From Anaerorhabdus sp036637135 (GTDB lineage Bacteria > Bacillota_I > Bacilli_A > Erysipelotrichales > Erysipelotrichaceae): DNA of 24,113 nucleotides. How positions within the stretch are numbered: position 1 is the first letter of the stretch; each line of letters starts with the position of its first letter. Under the pieces are notes generated by a model. It was not told the origin of the DNA. It did no database searches and saw only the letters and a program-made list of their open reading frames with translations. Below, piece after piece: positions 1 to 7,407 of the stretch. The stretch is from contig NZ_JAVWNC010000032.1 of NCBI RefSeq assembly GCF_036637135.1, forward strand, positions 1 through 24,113, written 5' to 3'. A program made the translations under genes and the position numbers.

Positions 1-584
1 TGGTTGATAATAGTTATTTTGATGATGCAGTATTCATTGGTGATTCAAGAACAGAGGGATTAATTCTAAATACGGAATTATCAAATGCAGTATCATATAC
101 TCACAAGGGTTTGATGGTTAATACCGTGTTTACTAAACCAATTATAAATAAAAATGGAGATAAACTTACAGTTATGGAAGCTTTAAAACAAACTGAATTT
201 TCAAAAGTATATTTAATGCTAGGGATTAATGAGACAGGGTGGCCATATAATGACATTTTTATTGAAAAATACGCAAAAATAATTGATTCAATAAAAGATA
301 TCAATAGTAACGCAATTATTTATATTCAAGAAATTCTGCCAGTAACAAATAGTGTTTCTTCATCACATGAATATATTAAAAATGAAAAAATAAATGAATT
401 TAATGAGTTAATAAGAAAAATGGCAAATGAAAAGGGAGTTTATTATCTAGATGTTAGTAATGCTGTCAGTCTAGATGATGGATCACTCCCGGAAGATGCT
501 GCATATGATGGGATACATCTTAAAAAGGAATATTGTGAAAAATGGCTAAATTATTTAAAAACACATACAATAACAAGAAAGTAA
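1..584 (+). CDS. SGNH/GDSL hydrolase, 5' end outside window
   Basis: The reading frame is open from the left edge (first full codon at position 3), so the N-terminus is missing. The visible part starts just before block I: the sequence FIGDSRTEG is encoded at 33-59, with the nucleophile Ser at 45-47. Near the C-terminus, YDGIHL supplies the Asp and His of an SGNH catalytic triad. The family comprises esterases and O-acetyl transferases or esterases acting on glycans; an internal Met at 111 is not the real start because the GDS block lies upstream of it. The next gene begins 13 bp later, so it is cotranscribed with the DUF4358, sigma factor and MBOAT genes. That context suggests acyl transfer or removal on a cell-surface polymer. 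The exact substrate cannot be read from sequence. Confidence 0.85.
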   Translation, partial: VDNSYFDDAVFIGDSRTEGLILNTELSNAVSYTHKGLMVNTVFTKPIINKNGDKLTVMEALKQTEFSKVYLMLGINETGWPYNDIFIEKYAKIIDSIKDINSNAIIYIQEILPVTNSVSSSHEYIKNEKINEFNELIRKMANEKGVYYLDVSNAVSLDDGSLPEDAAYDGIHLKKEYCEKWLNYLKTHTITRK

Positions 585-597
585 AAAGAGGTTAACA

Positions 598-1059
598 ATG
601 AAAAGTATAAGGAAAATAAGCATATCTATTTTGATATTATCATTTTTAATTTTAGGATGTTCAGAAAAAACTACAGTTAAAATAAATATGGAAGCATTGG
701 GGAATGAATTAATTGAAAAAGTAGGTTTTGAAGATGAACTTAATAAAGTTAATGACATCAATACAATAAATATGCTGTATGATATAAAAGATGCAAAAAA
801 TACTATTCTATATATAAGTAGTGGTGCTACGGCAGAAGAAATAGGTATTTTTGAGTTTGAAAACGAAGACTTAGCTAAAGAAGGCTTACAAAAAGCAAAA
901 CAAAGAATTGAAAATCAAAAGGTAAATTTTGATGGGTATATGCCTTTAGAGATAAAAAAACTAGATGATGCGATAGTAAAAAGAATAGATAATTACGTCG
1001 TGTTATGTGTAGTTGACGATAATGAAGCAGAAAAGATCATTAATAAATATGTAAATTGA
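598..1059 (+). CDS. DUF4358-type lipoprotein
   Basis: The 153-residue product has a classic lipoprotein signal peptide: positive MKSIRK, a hydrophobic stretch, then the lipobox LILGC with the lipidated Cys at residue 21. It should be anchored on the outer face of the membrane. The mature part is a small alpha/beta domain resembling DUF4358, a family commonly found next to MBOAT acyltransferase and DHHW genes in Bacillota; its biochemical role is unknown. An AGAGG Shine-Dalgarno lies just before the ATG. Spacing is 13 bp from the SGNH gene and 23 bp to the sigma factor gene, with no terminator or promoter visible between, so it is part of the same operon. The family call is from sequence character and neighbourhood. 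Confidence 0.75.
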   Translation: MKSIRKISISILILSFLILGCSEKTTVKINMEALGNELIEKVGFEDELNKVNDINTINMLYDIKDAKNTILYISSGATAEEIGIFEFENEDLAKEGLQKAKQRIENQKVNFDGYMPLEIKKLDDAIVKRIDNYVVLCVVDDNEAEKIINKYVN

Positions 1060-1082
1060 CTAGATAGAAAGAGGTAAAAAAT

Positions 1083-1562
1083 TTGGAGACAGTACAAGAA
1101 CTTATTAAACTTGTTACAACAAATAAAGATAAATACTATCGAGTAGCATTTGCGTATGTAAAGAATAGAGAAGATGCTTTAGATATTGTTCATGATGCCA
1201 TTGTTAAGGGTATTCAAAAATATAGTTCTTTACGTAGAAAAGAATATCTTGAAACATGGTTCTATAGAATTTTGATTAATGAAAGTATTGCATGTATAAG
1301 AAAAAGAGAAAATACACAATATTTAGATGAGTTTACAGAATCACAAATCAGTGATGAGGCTTATGATGAAAATGTAGATTATACTATGCTTTACTCTTCT
1401 GTGGATAAACTGTCTCCAGAATTGAAGACAGTAATTATCTTACGATTCTTTGAAGAAATGAAAATTAATGAAATTGCTGAAATAACCTCAATGAACCTAA
1501 ATACGACTAAAGCAAGACTATATAAAGCATTAAAGATATTAAGAGAATACATGGAGGAGTAG
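1083..1562 (+). CDS. sigV: ECF sigma factor, sigma-V-like
   Basis: The 159-residue protein has the two ECF sigma domains. Region 2 lies at about residues 15-75, with the helix AYVKNREDALDIVHDAIVKG and a following TWFYRILINE. Region 4 lies at about 105-155, with LSPELKTVIILRFFEEM, INEIAEITSM and TKARLYKALKILREYM. The start is a TTG preceded by AGAGG at the usual distance; no in-frame ATG fits region 2 as well. The anti-sigma gene follows after only 3 bp, and its Shine-Dalgarno (GGAGGAG) lies in the last codons, so the two are translationally coupled. In B. subtilis and relatives sigma-V responds to lysozyme and drives peptidoglycan O-acetylation. That the same signal acts here is inference from the adjacent RsiV-like gene. 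Confidence 0.88.
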   Translation: METVQELIKLVTTNKDKYYRVAFAYVKNREDALDIVHDAIVKGIQKYSSLRRKEYLETWFYRILINESIACIRKRENTQYLDEFTESQISDEAYDENVDYTMLYSSVDKLSPELKTVIILRFFEEMKINEIAEITSMNLNTTKARLYKALKILREYMEE

Positions 1563-1565
1563 GAA

Positions 1566-2414
1566 ATGGTTGAAAAATCAAAATATGATAATATTGAAAT
1601 TCCTGATGAACTGGATTCGATCATAAACAATGCACTAAAAGAAGGAAAAACATTAAGACGAAAAACTATTACTAAAAAAATAATGAAAAAAACTAGTATA
1701 GTTTTAGTTATACTAATTTTCAGTATGATATCCCTTGTTAATGTATCACCTGTATTTGCGAAAGCTATTTATGAAATACCATTAATTGGTGATTTATGCC
1801 AAGTATTAACTTTTAGATCATATCATTTTGAAGACGAAATAAAATATGTTGATGTTAAAATACCAAACATTGTCAACACAGGTAAAACAGATTTAGAACG
1901 AAGGGTAAATACGGAGATTCAAAATGTTATTAATCAATGCGTAAAAGAAAGTGAAGATATAGCGAAAGATTATTATGAGGCATTTATTGAAACAGGAGGA
2001 AAAGCTGAAGAGTTTATTCCGGTTGGAATAACAGTTGATTATGATGTGAAGTACATTAATAAATCAATAGTATCATTTGTTGTAACACAACAACAAACAG
2101 CTTTTAGCGCTTATAATCACACTTTGTATTATAATATCGATTTAGAAACAAACAGATATTTAACCTTGAAAGATTTATTTGGAAGTGATTTTGTCAAAAT
2201 AATTTCTACAGAAATTGAGAATACAATAAATGGCTGGAATGATGAAAAAAGAAATCTATTATGGAGTGATTTAAATATAAGTGACTTAATTTCTGAAAAT
2301 ACCAATTTTTACATAAACCAAGATAACCAAGTAGTTATTGTATTTGAGAAATATGAAGCAGCTGCAGGTTCTGCTGGAAATCTTGAATTTTTGATAACAA
2401 CAACCCTAAAATGA
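1566..2414 (+). CDS. rsiV: RsiV-like anti-sigma factor (DUF3298 ectodomain)
   Basis: This 282-residue single-pass membrane protein closely matches the size of B. subtilis RsiV. The order is: a cytosolic N-terminal segment (residues 1-42) that would hold the sigma factor, one membrane helix (about 43-60), a signal-peptidase-like motif VFAKA (63-67) just outside, then the conserved YEIPLIG stretch and a DUF4179/DUF3298-type ectodomain ending in LTLKDLF and the C-terminal strands. In characterised RsiV, binding of lysozyme to the ectodomain exposes the protein to signal peptidase and then intramembrane cleavage, freeing sigma-V. The AXA site and domain order fit that mechanism. Coupled to the ECF sigma gene 3 bp upstream and followed by the MBOAT gene after 12 bp. 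Confidence 0.85.
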   Translation: MVEKSKYDNIEIPDELDSIINNALKEGKTLRRKTITKKIMKKTSIVLVILIFSMISLVNVSPVFAKAIYEIPLIGDLCQVLTFRSYHFEDEIKYVDVKIPNIVNTGKTDLERRVNTEIQNVINQCVKESEDIAKDYYEAFIETGGKAEEFIPVGITVDYDVKYINKSIVSFVVTQQQTAFSAYNHTLYYNIDLETNRYLTLKDLFGSDFVKIISTEIENTINGWNDEKRNLLWSDLNISDLISENTNFYINQDNQVVIVFEKYEAAAGSAGNLEFLITTTLK

Positions 2415-2426
2415 AAGTGATAAAAA

Positions 2427-3836
2427 TTGGTTTTTAGTAGTTTAATTTTTATTTTCTTCTTTTTGCCTGCAACTTTGCTTGTATATTATTTATGTCCTTT
2501 CAAAATAAGTAACTTAATTTTACTTATTTCAAGTGTACTCTTTTATTTTTGGGGTGAACCGAAATATCTAGTTATTATGATTTTCTCTACACTATTTAAT
2601 TACACAGCTGGAATAATAATTGAAAAATATCAGACTCAATATAATGGAAACAAAGCTAAAATTGTATTGATAATTTCAATTGTTATTAATCTTGGAGTTT
2701 TAGTTATATTTAAATACAGTAATTTTTTAATTGAAAATATAAATCAATTGTTTAATGGATACATTTCACCACTAAATTTTGCTTTGCCAATTGGTATATC
2801 ATTTTATACATTTCAAACAATGTCATATACAATTGATGTGTATAAAAAAGAAATAAAGGCACAAAAGAAATTTGTAACTTTTGCGGCTTTTGTAACAATG
2901 TTCCCACAACTTATTGCTGGACCAATCATACAGTACAAAGATATTAATTCTCAACTTGAGTCTAGAAAAATAACAGTAGATAATTTTTCTTATGGGATAT
3001 ATAGATTCGTGCAGGGATTATCAAAAAAGGTATTATTGGCAAATAATATTGGCTTAATTTGGGAACAAATATCGTCTAGTAATTTAAGTGTTTTATCGAT
3101 GGGAGAAGCTTGGTTAGGAGCCATTGCATTTTCGTTTCAAATATATTTTGATTTTTCTGGATACTCTGATATGGCTATAGGATTAGGTGAAATGTTTGGG
3201 TTTCATTTTAGAGAAAATTTTAACTATCCATATTGTTCTTGTAGTGTAACTGAATTTTGGCGTAGATGGCATATATCTTTAGGAACTTGGTTTCGTGAAT
3301 ATGTTTATATTCCATTAGGAGGAAATCGAAAGGGAATATATAGGCAATTAATCAATATATTTATTGTTTGGTTTTTAACAGGGTTTTGGCATGGTGCGAG
3401 TTGGAATTTTATAATATGGGGATTGTACTTTGGTATATTACTAATTTTTGAAAAATTGTTTTTATTCCGATGGTTTAGTTTTTTTCCTAGGTGGATAAAG
3501 CACATATATACTTTATTTTTCATAATCATTAGCTGGGTAATATTTGCAGTAAGTGACACAGCACAATTGGCTGAATATTTAAAAGCAATGATTAATTTTA
3601 ATCAAATTACAAATTCAAGTTTTCTATATTACATGGAATCAAATTATCTTTTACTAACTATATGTGCAATATTTAGTTTAGGTATTATAAAGTTTAATAG
3701 GACCTTTTTTAAAAATCAACTAAGCGATGGATTTTTTTCAATAATTAAAATTGCTAGTTTAGTTATTCTTTTTGTAATTAATGTCAGTTTTTTAGTGGGA
3801 GAAACATATAATCCATTTTTATATTTTAGATTTTAG
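2427..3836 (+). CDS. MBOAT O-acyltransferase (AlgI/PatA-like)
   Basis: A 469-residue polytopic membrane protein of the membrane-bound O-acyltransferase family. It starts with MVFSSLIFIFFFLP, the conserved family N-terminus, which fixes the TTG at 2427 as the start even though its Shine-Dalgarno is weak (AAAGTGA). Signature elements are EFWRRWHISLGTWFREYVYIPLGGN with His282, and TGFWHGASWNFIIWG with His322, the expected catalytic His. Family members move an acyl group, usually acetyl, across the membrane to an extracytoplasmic acceptor handled by an SGNH or DHHW partner. The DHHW gene follows 11 bp later. Placement directly after sigma-V/RsiV suggests peptidoglycan or another wall polymer as target; this is inference. 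Confidence 0.92.
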   Translation: MVFSSLIFIFFFLPATLLVYYLCPFKISNLILLISSVLFYFWGEPKYLVIMIFSTLFNYTAGIIIEKYQTQYNGNKAKIVLIISIVINLGVLVIFKYSNFLIENINQLFNGYISPLNFALPIGISFYTFQTMSYTIDVYKKEIKAQKKFVTFAAFVTMFPQLIAGPIIQYKDINSQLESRKITVDNFSYGIYRFVQGLSKKVLLANNIGLIWEQISSSNLSVLSMGEAWLGAIAFSFQIYFDFSGYSDMAIGLGEMFGFHFRENFNYPYCSCSVTEFWRRWHISLGTWFREYVYIPLGGNRKGIYRQLINIFIVWFLTGFWHGASWNFIIWGLYFGILLIFEKLFLFRWFSFFPRWIKHIYTLFFIIISWVIFAVSDTAQLAEYLKAMINFNQITNSSFLYYMESNYLLLTICAIFSLGIIKFNRTFFKNQLSDGFFSIIKIASLVILFVINVSFLVGETYNPFLYFRF

Positions 3837-3847
3837 GGAGATTAATC

Positions 3848-4981
3848 ATGATTAGAAGATATAATAAATTAATGGTCATTTTATTTAGTCTGATTTTATC
3901 TGTAATTTCTATTTATTTCATAATTGACAGAGATAAAGATTATTCTGTTGTTGAAAATCGATATCTATCAAAAAATCCAAGTATTTCATTAGAAAATATT
4001 TTGTCGGGTGAATATATGATAAATATGGAAAAATATATTAATGATCAGTTCCCAATGAGAAATGTATTTATTTCAATGAAAACAGATTTTCTTAGACTAG
4101 TTGGTAATAAAGAAATAAATGGCGTGTATTTTGGAGATAATGGATATTTAATTGAAAAGTGGAATAAAAATGATTTTGACGATACGATATTTCGAAAAAA
4201 TATTAATATAATTAATGCATTTGCAAAAAATAATCCTAAGACTAAAATATCTATAATGCTTGTCCCTACTGCGAGTTTAATATATAAAGATAAGATTTCT
4301 AAAAATGCACAAATGGTAGATCAACAGAGTTTATCTAATATTGCAAAAAAATCTTTAGTAAATGTTAAATACATAGATTTAATTCCCATTTTTTTGTTAG
4401 ATAATAAAGATTTATATTATAAGACAGATCATCATTGGACAACAAAAGGGGCATTCATCGCTTATAAAGAGTGGGGTAATATCAAAGGTATTGATGTTCA
4501 TGAAAAAGATTTTAAGATAACTCCAATATCTAACAGTTTTCAGGGGTCACTTCACTCAAAGATTTTAAACAAGGATTGTGAGAAAGATAAAATTGAAATA
4601 TATGAACGTAATAACCAAGGTGTATATCAAGTATATTATGATTTTGGAAAGAATAAGAGTAACGACATTTATGAAATGAAACATCTTCAAAACAAAGATA
4701 AATATCAAGTATTTTTAGATGGAAATCATGCAGAAATAAAAATGAATACATCACAATTGAATGGTAAACACCTCTTAGTGATAAAGGACTCTTTTGCAAA
4801 TTCATTAATACCATTTTTAATGAACGATTATGAAACCATTCATATCATTGATTTGCGGTATTACAACGAGGATATTAATGCTTATATTACTGAATATGGA
4901 ATAAATGAATTTTTATTCTTATATAATTTTAAAAACTTTAGTGAGGATGAAAATTTAGGTAAACTAAAGTCTAAATCATGA
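3848..4981 (+). CDS. DHHW family protein (AlgX/AlgJ-like SGNH fold)
   Basis: The 377-residue product has an N-terminal membrane anchor or signal (about residues 8-27) and an extracytoplasmic SGNH-like domain. The family-defining motif DHHW is at residues 194-197 in KTDHHWTTKGAF, and the nucleophile block KDSFANS carries Ser315. In AlgX/AlgJ and their Gram-positive relatives these Asp, His and Ser residues form the acetyl-transfer triad, taking acetyl groups delivered by the MBOAT partner. The ATG follows GGGAG. The final segment INEFLFLYNFKNFSED is the normal family C-terminus. The same frame stays open for 33 further codons after the TGA (4982-5080), noted as a finding. Last gene of the operon; a terminator follows at 5094. 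Confidence 0.9.
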   Translation: MIRRYNKLMVILFSLILSVISIYFIIDRDKDYSVVENRYLSKNPSISLENILSGEYMINMEKYINDQFPMRNVFISMKTDFLRLVGNKEINGVYFGDNGYLIEKWNKNDFDDTIFRKNINIINAFAKNNPKTKISIMLVPTASLIYKDKISKNAQMVDQQSLSNIAKKSLVNVKYIDLIPIFLLDNKDLYYKTDHHWTTKGAFIAYKEWGNIKGIDVHEKDFKITPISNSFQGSLHSKILNKDCEKDKIEIYERNNQGVYQVYYDFGKNKSNDIYEMKHLQNKDKYQVFLDGNHAEIKMNTSQLNGKHLLVIKDSFANSLIPFLMNDYETIHIIDLRYYNEDINAYITEYGINEFLFLYNFKNFSEDENLGKLKSKS

Positions 4982-5093
4982 GATACTTCCCATAAGAATT
5001 ACTTAGATTCAGCATTAAATTTAGGTATGGTAATTCGTTCAATACCGGGGAAAATAAATAGTAAAAACCAAAGATATATATAAAAATAGAGCG

Positions 5094-5132
5094 AATTATC
5101 CCTTGTAAATGGGGTAGTTGTATCTTTATTTT
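5094..5132 (+). terminator. Probable rho-independent terminator of the sigV/MBOAT operon
   Basis: AATTATCCC (5094-5102) pairs with GGGGTAGTT (5111-5119) over 9 bp including two G-U pairs, with an 8-nt loop. The tail GTATCTTTATTTT is U-rich. It lies about 110 bp after the DHHW stop and just upstream of the helicase promoter. Confidence 0.6.
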
Positions 5133-5140
5133 GATAGATG

Positions 5141-5149
5141 TGTTATACT
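5141..5149 (+). promoter_or_regulatory. Extended -10 promoter for the helicase operon
   Basis: TGTTATACT is a TGn extended -10 element. No -35 hexamer stands at normal spacing (TTGTAT is 20 bp away). Transcription would start near 5156, giving a leader of about 76 nt that contains the hairpin at 5181-5206. Confidence 0.55.
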
Positions 5150-5180
5150 ATGCAACGTACATATAGTAATAAATAGCGAT

Positions 5181-5210
5181 AAAGCGATACTTAAGTGTAT
5201 CGCTTTTTAT
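5181..5210 (+). terminator. Terminator hairpin inside the helicase leader (possible attenuator)
   Basis: AAAGCGATAC (5181-5190) pairs perfectly with GTATCGCTTT (5197-5206) across a 6-nt loop, followed by further Ts, the shape of an intrinsic terminator. It lies between the proposed promoter and the helicase ATG, so it would end helicase transcripts early unless melted or bypassed. Competing partners exist: AGCGAT at 5175-5180 can pair with ATCGCT at 5199-5204, and TCGCTT at 5211-5216 can pair with AAGCGA at 5182-5187. Confidence 0.6.
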
Positions 5211-5231
5211 TCGCTTGTTGAAAAGGAAAAC

Positions 5232-7031
5232 ATGAAATTTAACACATTAGACATTAACGAATCAATTTTAAAAGCAATTGAAGAAAAAGGTTATACCGAA
5301 CCTACACCCATCCAAGAGAAAGCTATACCTCATGCATTATTAGGTAAAGATATTTTGGGATGTGCACAAACAGGTACAGGGAAGACAGCAGCGTTTTTAG
5401 TCCCTACAATCCAAAGATTGAAAAAACATGACGCGACAAAGATTAGAAGTTTAATCTTAACACCAACAAGAGAACTTGCGATTCAAATCGAAGAGAACTT
5501 TATTGAGTATTCTAAATATACAAATATTAAGAGTGCAATTATATTTGGTGGTGTACCACAAAGACCACAAGAGAGAATATTACGTCAAGGAGTTGATATT
5601 GTTGTAGCAACACCAGGACGACTCTTGGATTTGATGAAACAAAAAGTTATCAGTATTAAAGACATTGAAGTCTTTATCCTAGATGAAGCGGATCGTATGT
5701 TAGACATGGGATTTTTAGTAGATGTGAAGAAGATTATTGCTGCATTACCACAAAAGAAACAAACACTTTTCTTTAGTGCTACAATGCCAAAAGAAATTAA
5801 AGAATTAACACAAACACTTCTTCATGAACCCGTAATTATTGAAGTAACTCCACCATCAACAACGGTAGAGAATATTCAACAATCACTTTATTATGTTGAT
5901 AAAGCGAATAAAAAAGATTTATTACTAGATATTCTAAAGAAGAATAAAATAGATAGTGCATTGGTGTTTACAAGAACAAAGAACAATGCAAATCGTTTAG
6001 GTAAGTTCTTAGCTGCAGCGCATATTAAAGTAGGAATTATTCATGGTAATAAATCACAAAGTGCACGTCAAATCGCATTATCACAATTTAAGAATGGTGA
6101 TATCAAGGTATTGGTTGCGACTGATATTGCAGCACGTGGTATTGATATCAATGAATTAAGTTATGTATTTAATTATGATATTCCAACAGAAGCTGAAGCT
6201 TATGTTCACCGTATAGGTAGAACTGGAAGAGCAGGAAATGATGGTATTTCAATTTCATTTGCTGATATTGATGAGATAGATCTTGTAAAGAGTATTCAAA
6301 AGTTAATTAAGCTCAGCATTCCTGTTGTTGAAGAACATCGATATCCAATGTTAGTCTTACAACCTACACCAAAGAAAAAAGGCAAAGGATCATCACCGAA
6401 ATCAAAGACTGCTAGACCAGTAAGAGGTAAAACAAGTAGGGATAAGAAATCAGATGATACAAGTAAGAAAACAAAAGAACGTAGTGATACAAAGGATACT
6501 ACAGATAGAAGAGCGAAAAAGTTCGACTCGGATACTAGTGAGAGAAAACCTTACCAAAGAAAAAGAACAACTGATTCTAGCGTGAAAACTAGAGATACAA
6601 AAGATAGTTCAGAATATAAAGGCAGTAGAGAATCTAAACCAAGAAAGTTTGACTCTAGCAAAAGTGAATACAAACCTTATGCAAAGAAAAAAACAAGTGA
6701 ATCTGGATTGAAATCTAGAGATACAAAAGACAGTACTGAATATAAAGGTAATAAAGAAAACAAGACAAGGAAGTTTGCTTCAGGTAAAGGAGATTATAAG
6801 CCTTATGCAAAGAAGAAAACGAGTGAGTATGGTATGAAAAATAAAGAAATTAAAGAAGGTACAGGATTCAAAGGAACTAAAGACACGAAAACAAGTAAAT
6901 TTGATTCTGTAAAGAGTGAATTCAAACCTTATCAAAATAAGAAATCAACGAATTCATTTGGAAAGTCAAATGGAAACCAAACGAATCAAAAACAAAATAG
7001 ACAATCTAAACAAGGCGCAAGAGGTAGATAG
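5232..7031 (+). CDS. DEAD-box RNA helicase with repetitive basic tail
   Basis: A 599-residue ATP-dependent RNA helicase of the CshA/RhlE kind, probably acting in ribosome assembly or RNA turnover. Motifs in order: Q motif TPIQ (Gln28), Walker A AQTGTGKT (Lys51), PTREL (78-82), DEAD (151-154), SAT (182-184), ARGID (301-305) and HRIGRTGRAG (326-335). From about residue 378 the protein is a Lys/Ser/Thr-rich, low-complexity tail containing a 42-residue unit repeated about 3.3 times. The ATG at 5232 is preferred over longer frames because AAAGGAAAA precedes it, MKFNTLDI is a family-like start, and any earlier start would read through the leader hairpin. The ywbE gene begins 2 bp after the stop, so both form one operon. 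Confidence 0.95.
   Translation: MKFNTLDINESILKAIEEKGYTEPTPIQEKAIPHALLGKDILGCAQTGTGKTAAFLVPTIQRLKKHDATKIRSLILTPTRELAIQIEENFIEYSKYTNIKSAIIFGGVPQRPQERILRQGVDIVVATPGRLLDLMKQKVISIKDIEVFILDEADRMLDMGFLVDVKKIIAALPQKKQTLFFSATMPKEIKELTQTLLHEPVIIEVTPPSTTVENIQQSLYYVDKANKKDLLLDILKKNKIDSALVFTRTKNNANRLGKFLAAAHIKVGIIHGNKSQSARQIALSQFKNGDIKVLVATDIAARGIDINELSYVFNYDIPTEAEAYVHRIGRTGRAGNDGISISFADIDEIDLVKSIQKLIKLSIPVVEEHRYPMLVLQPTPKKKGKGSSPKSKTARPVRGKTSRDKKSDDTSKKTKERSDTKDTTDRRAKKFDSDTSERKPYQRKRTTDSSVKTRDTKDSSEYKGSRESKPRKFDSSKSEYKPYAKKKTSESGLKSRDTKDSTEYKGNKENKTRKFASGKGDYKPYAKKKTSEYGMKNKEIKEGTGFKGTKDTKTSKFDSVKSEFKPYQNKKSTNSFGKSNGNQTNQKQNRQSKQGARGR
6519..6968 (+). repeat. 126-bp imperfect tandem repeats in the helicase tail
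   Basis: Units begin at 6519, 6645, 6771 and 6897, exactly 126 bp (42 codons) apart; the fourth is partial. Each starts with KFDS or KFAS followed by a KPY block (KPYQRK, KPYAKKK, KPYAKKK, KPYQNK), then a DTKDS-like and a YKG-like block in the full units. The copies are diverged at DNA level, so the array is old rather than a recent slippage product. Confidence 0.85.
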
Positions 7032-7033
7032 TC

Positions 7034-7228
7034 ATGGCGATTACAAATCGTAGTCAAATTGAAATCGGAGCTTGTGTTCAAGTGGTATTAAAACAAGACC
7101 AAAGAACAGGTAAACTGACTAAAGGTATTGTTGCTAGAATTCTTACTAATTCATCAAATCATCCAAGAGGAATTAAAGTAATGTTGGAAGATGGACTTGT
7201 TGGAAGAGTTATGAGTATAGAAAATTAA
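7034..7228 (+). CDS. ywbE: YwbE family protein
   Basis: A 64-residue protein of the YwbE (DUF2196) family. It is nearly full length for the family, with the typical core IEIGACVQVVLKQDQRTGKLT, the segment SSNHPRGIKVML, and DGLVGRV near the end. The fold is a small beta barrel; no molecular function is established. The start ATG lies 2 bp after the helicase stop and its Shine-Dalgarno (AGAGGT) is inside the last helicase codons, so translation is coupled. Such tight linkage to an RNA helicase suggests a role in RNA or ribosome handling, but this is only inference from context. A terminator follows directly. Confidence 0.9.
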   Translation: MAITNRSQIEIGACVQVVLKQDQRTGKLTKGIVARILTNSSNHPRGIKVMLEDGLVGRVMSIEN

Positions 7229-7238
7229 ATAAAAATGG

Positions 7239-7277
7239 AAACTTCATGTTTGATTAAATCGAATTTGAAGTTTTTAT
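7239..7277 (+). terminator. Rho-independent terminator after ywbE
   Basis: AAACTTCA (7239-7246) pairs with TGAAGTTT (7266-7273), and TTTGAT (7249-7254) pairs with ATCGAA (7258-7263) inside, followed by a short T run. It ends the helicase-ywbE operon. Confidence 0.75.
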
Positions 7278-7369
7278 TATGATTTTTACACTTTATTGAG
7301 CAATTTGATGTAACAAAATGAATAATGATTAATTAATTTACTATTGAATTATCCAAAATAGATAAAAAG

Positions 7370-7378
7370 TGATATGAT
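7370..7378 (+). promoter_or_regulatory. Extended -10 promoter for the diguanylate cyclase gene
   Basis: TGATATGAT is a TGn extended -10, 30 bp before the ATG. The nearest -35-like TTGAAT (7344-7349) is too far (23 bp), so the TG element probably carries recognition. Confidence 0.45.
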
Positions 7379-7407
7379 TTCATTATAAAACCAATGGGAG
7401 AAAAAGT

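Noticed and set aside
4530..4814. Minus-strand ORF of 94 codons inside the DHHW gene
   Set aside because: Antisense to conserved DHHW sequence, with no ribosome site or domain.
5118..5231. N-terminal extension of the helicase frame
   Set aside because: The frame is open from a TTG at 5118, but it would cross the promoter and the terminator hairpin. The ATG at 5232 has a ribosome site and a family-like start.
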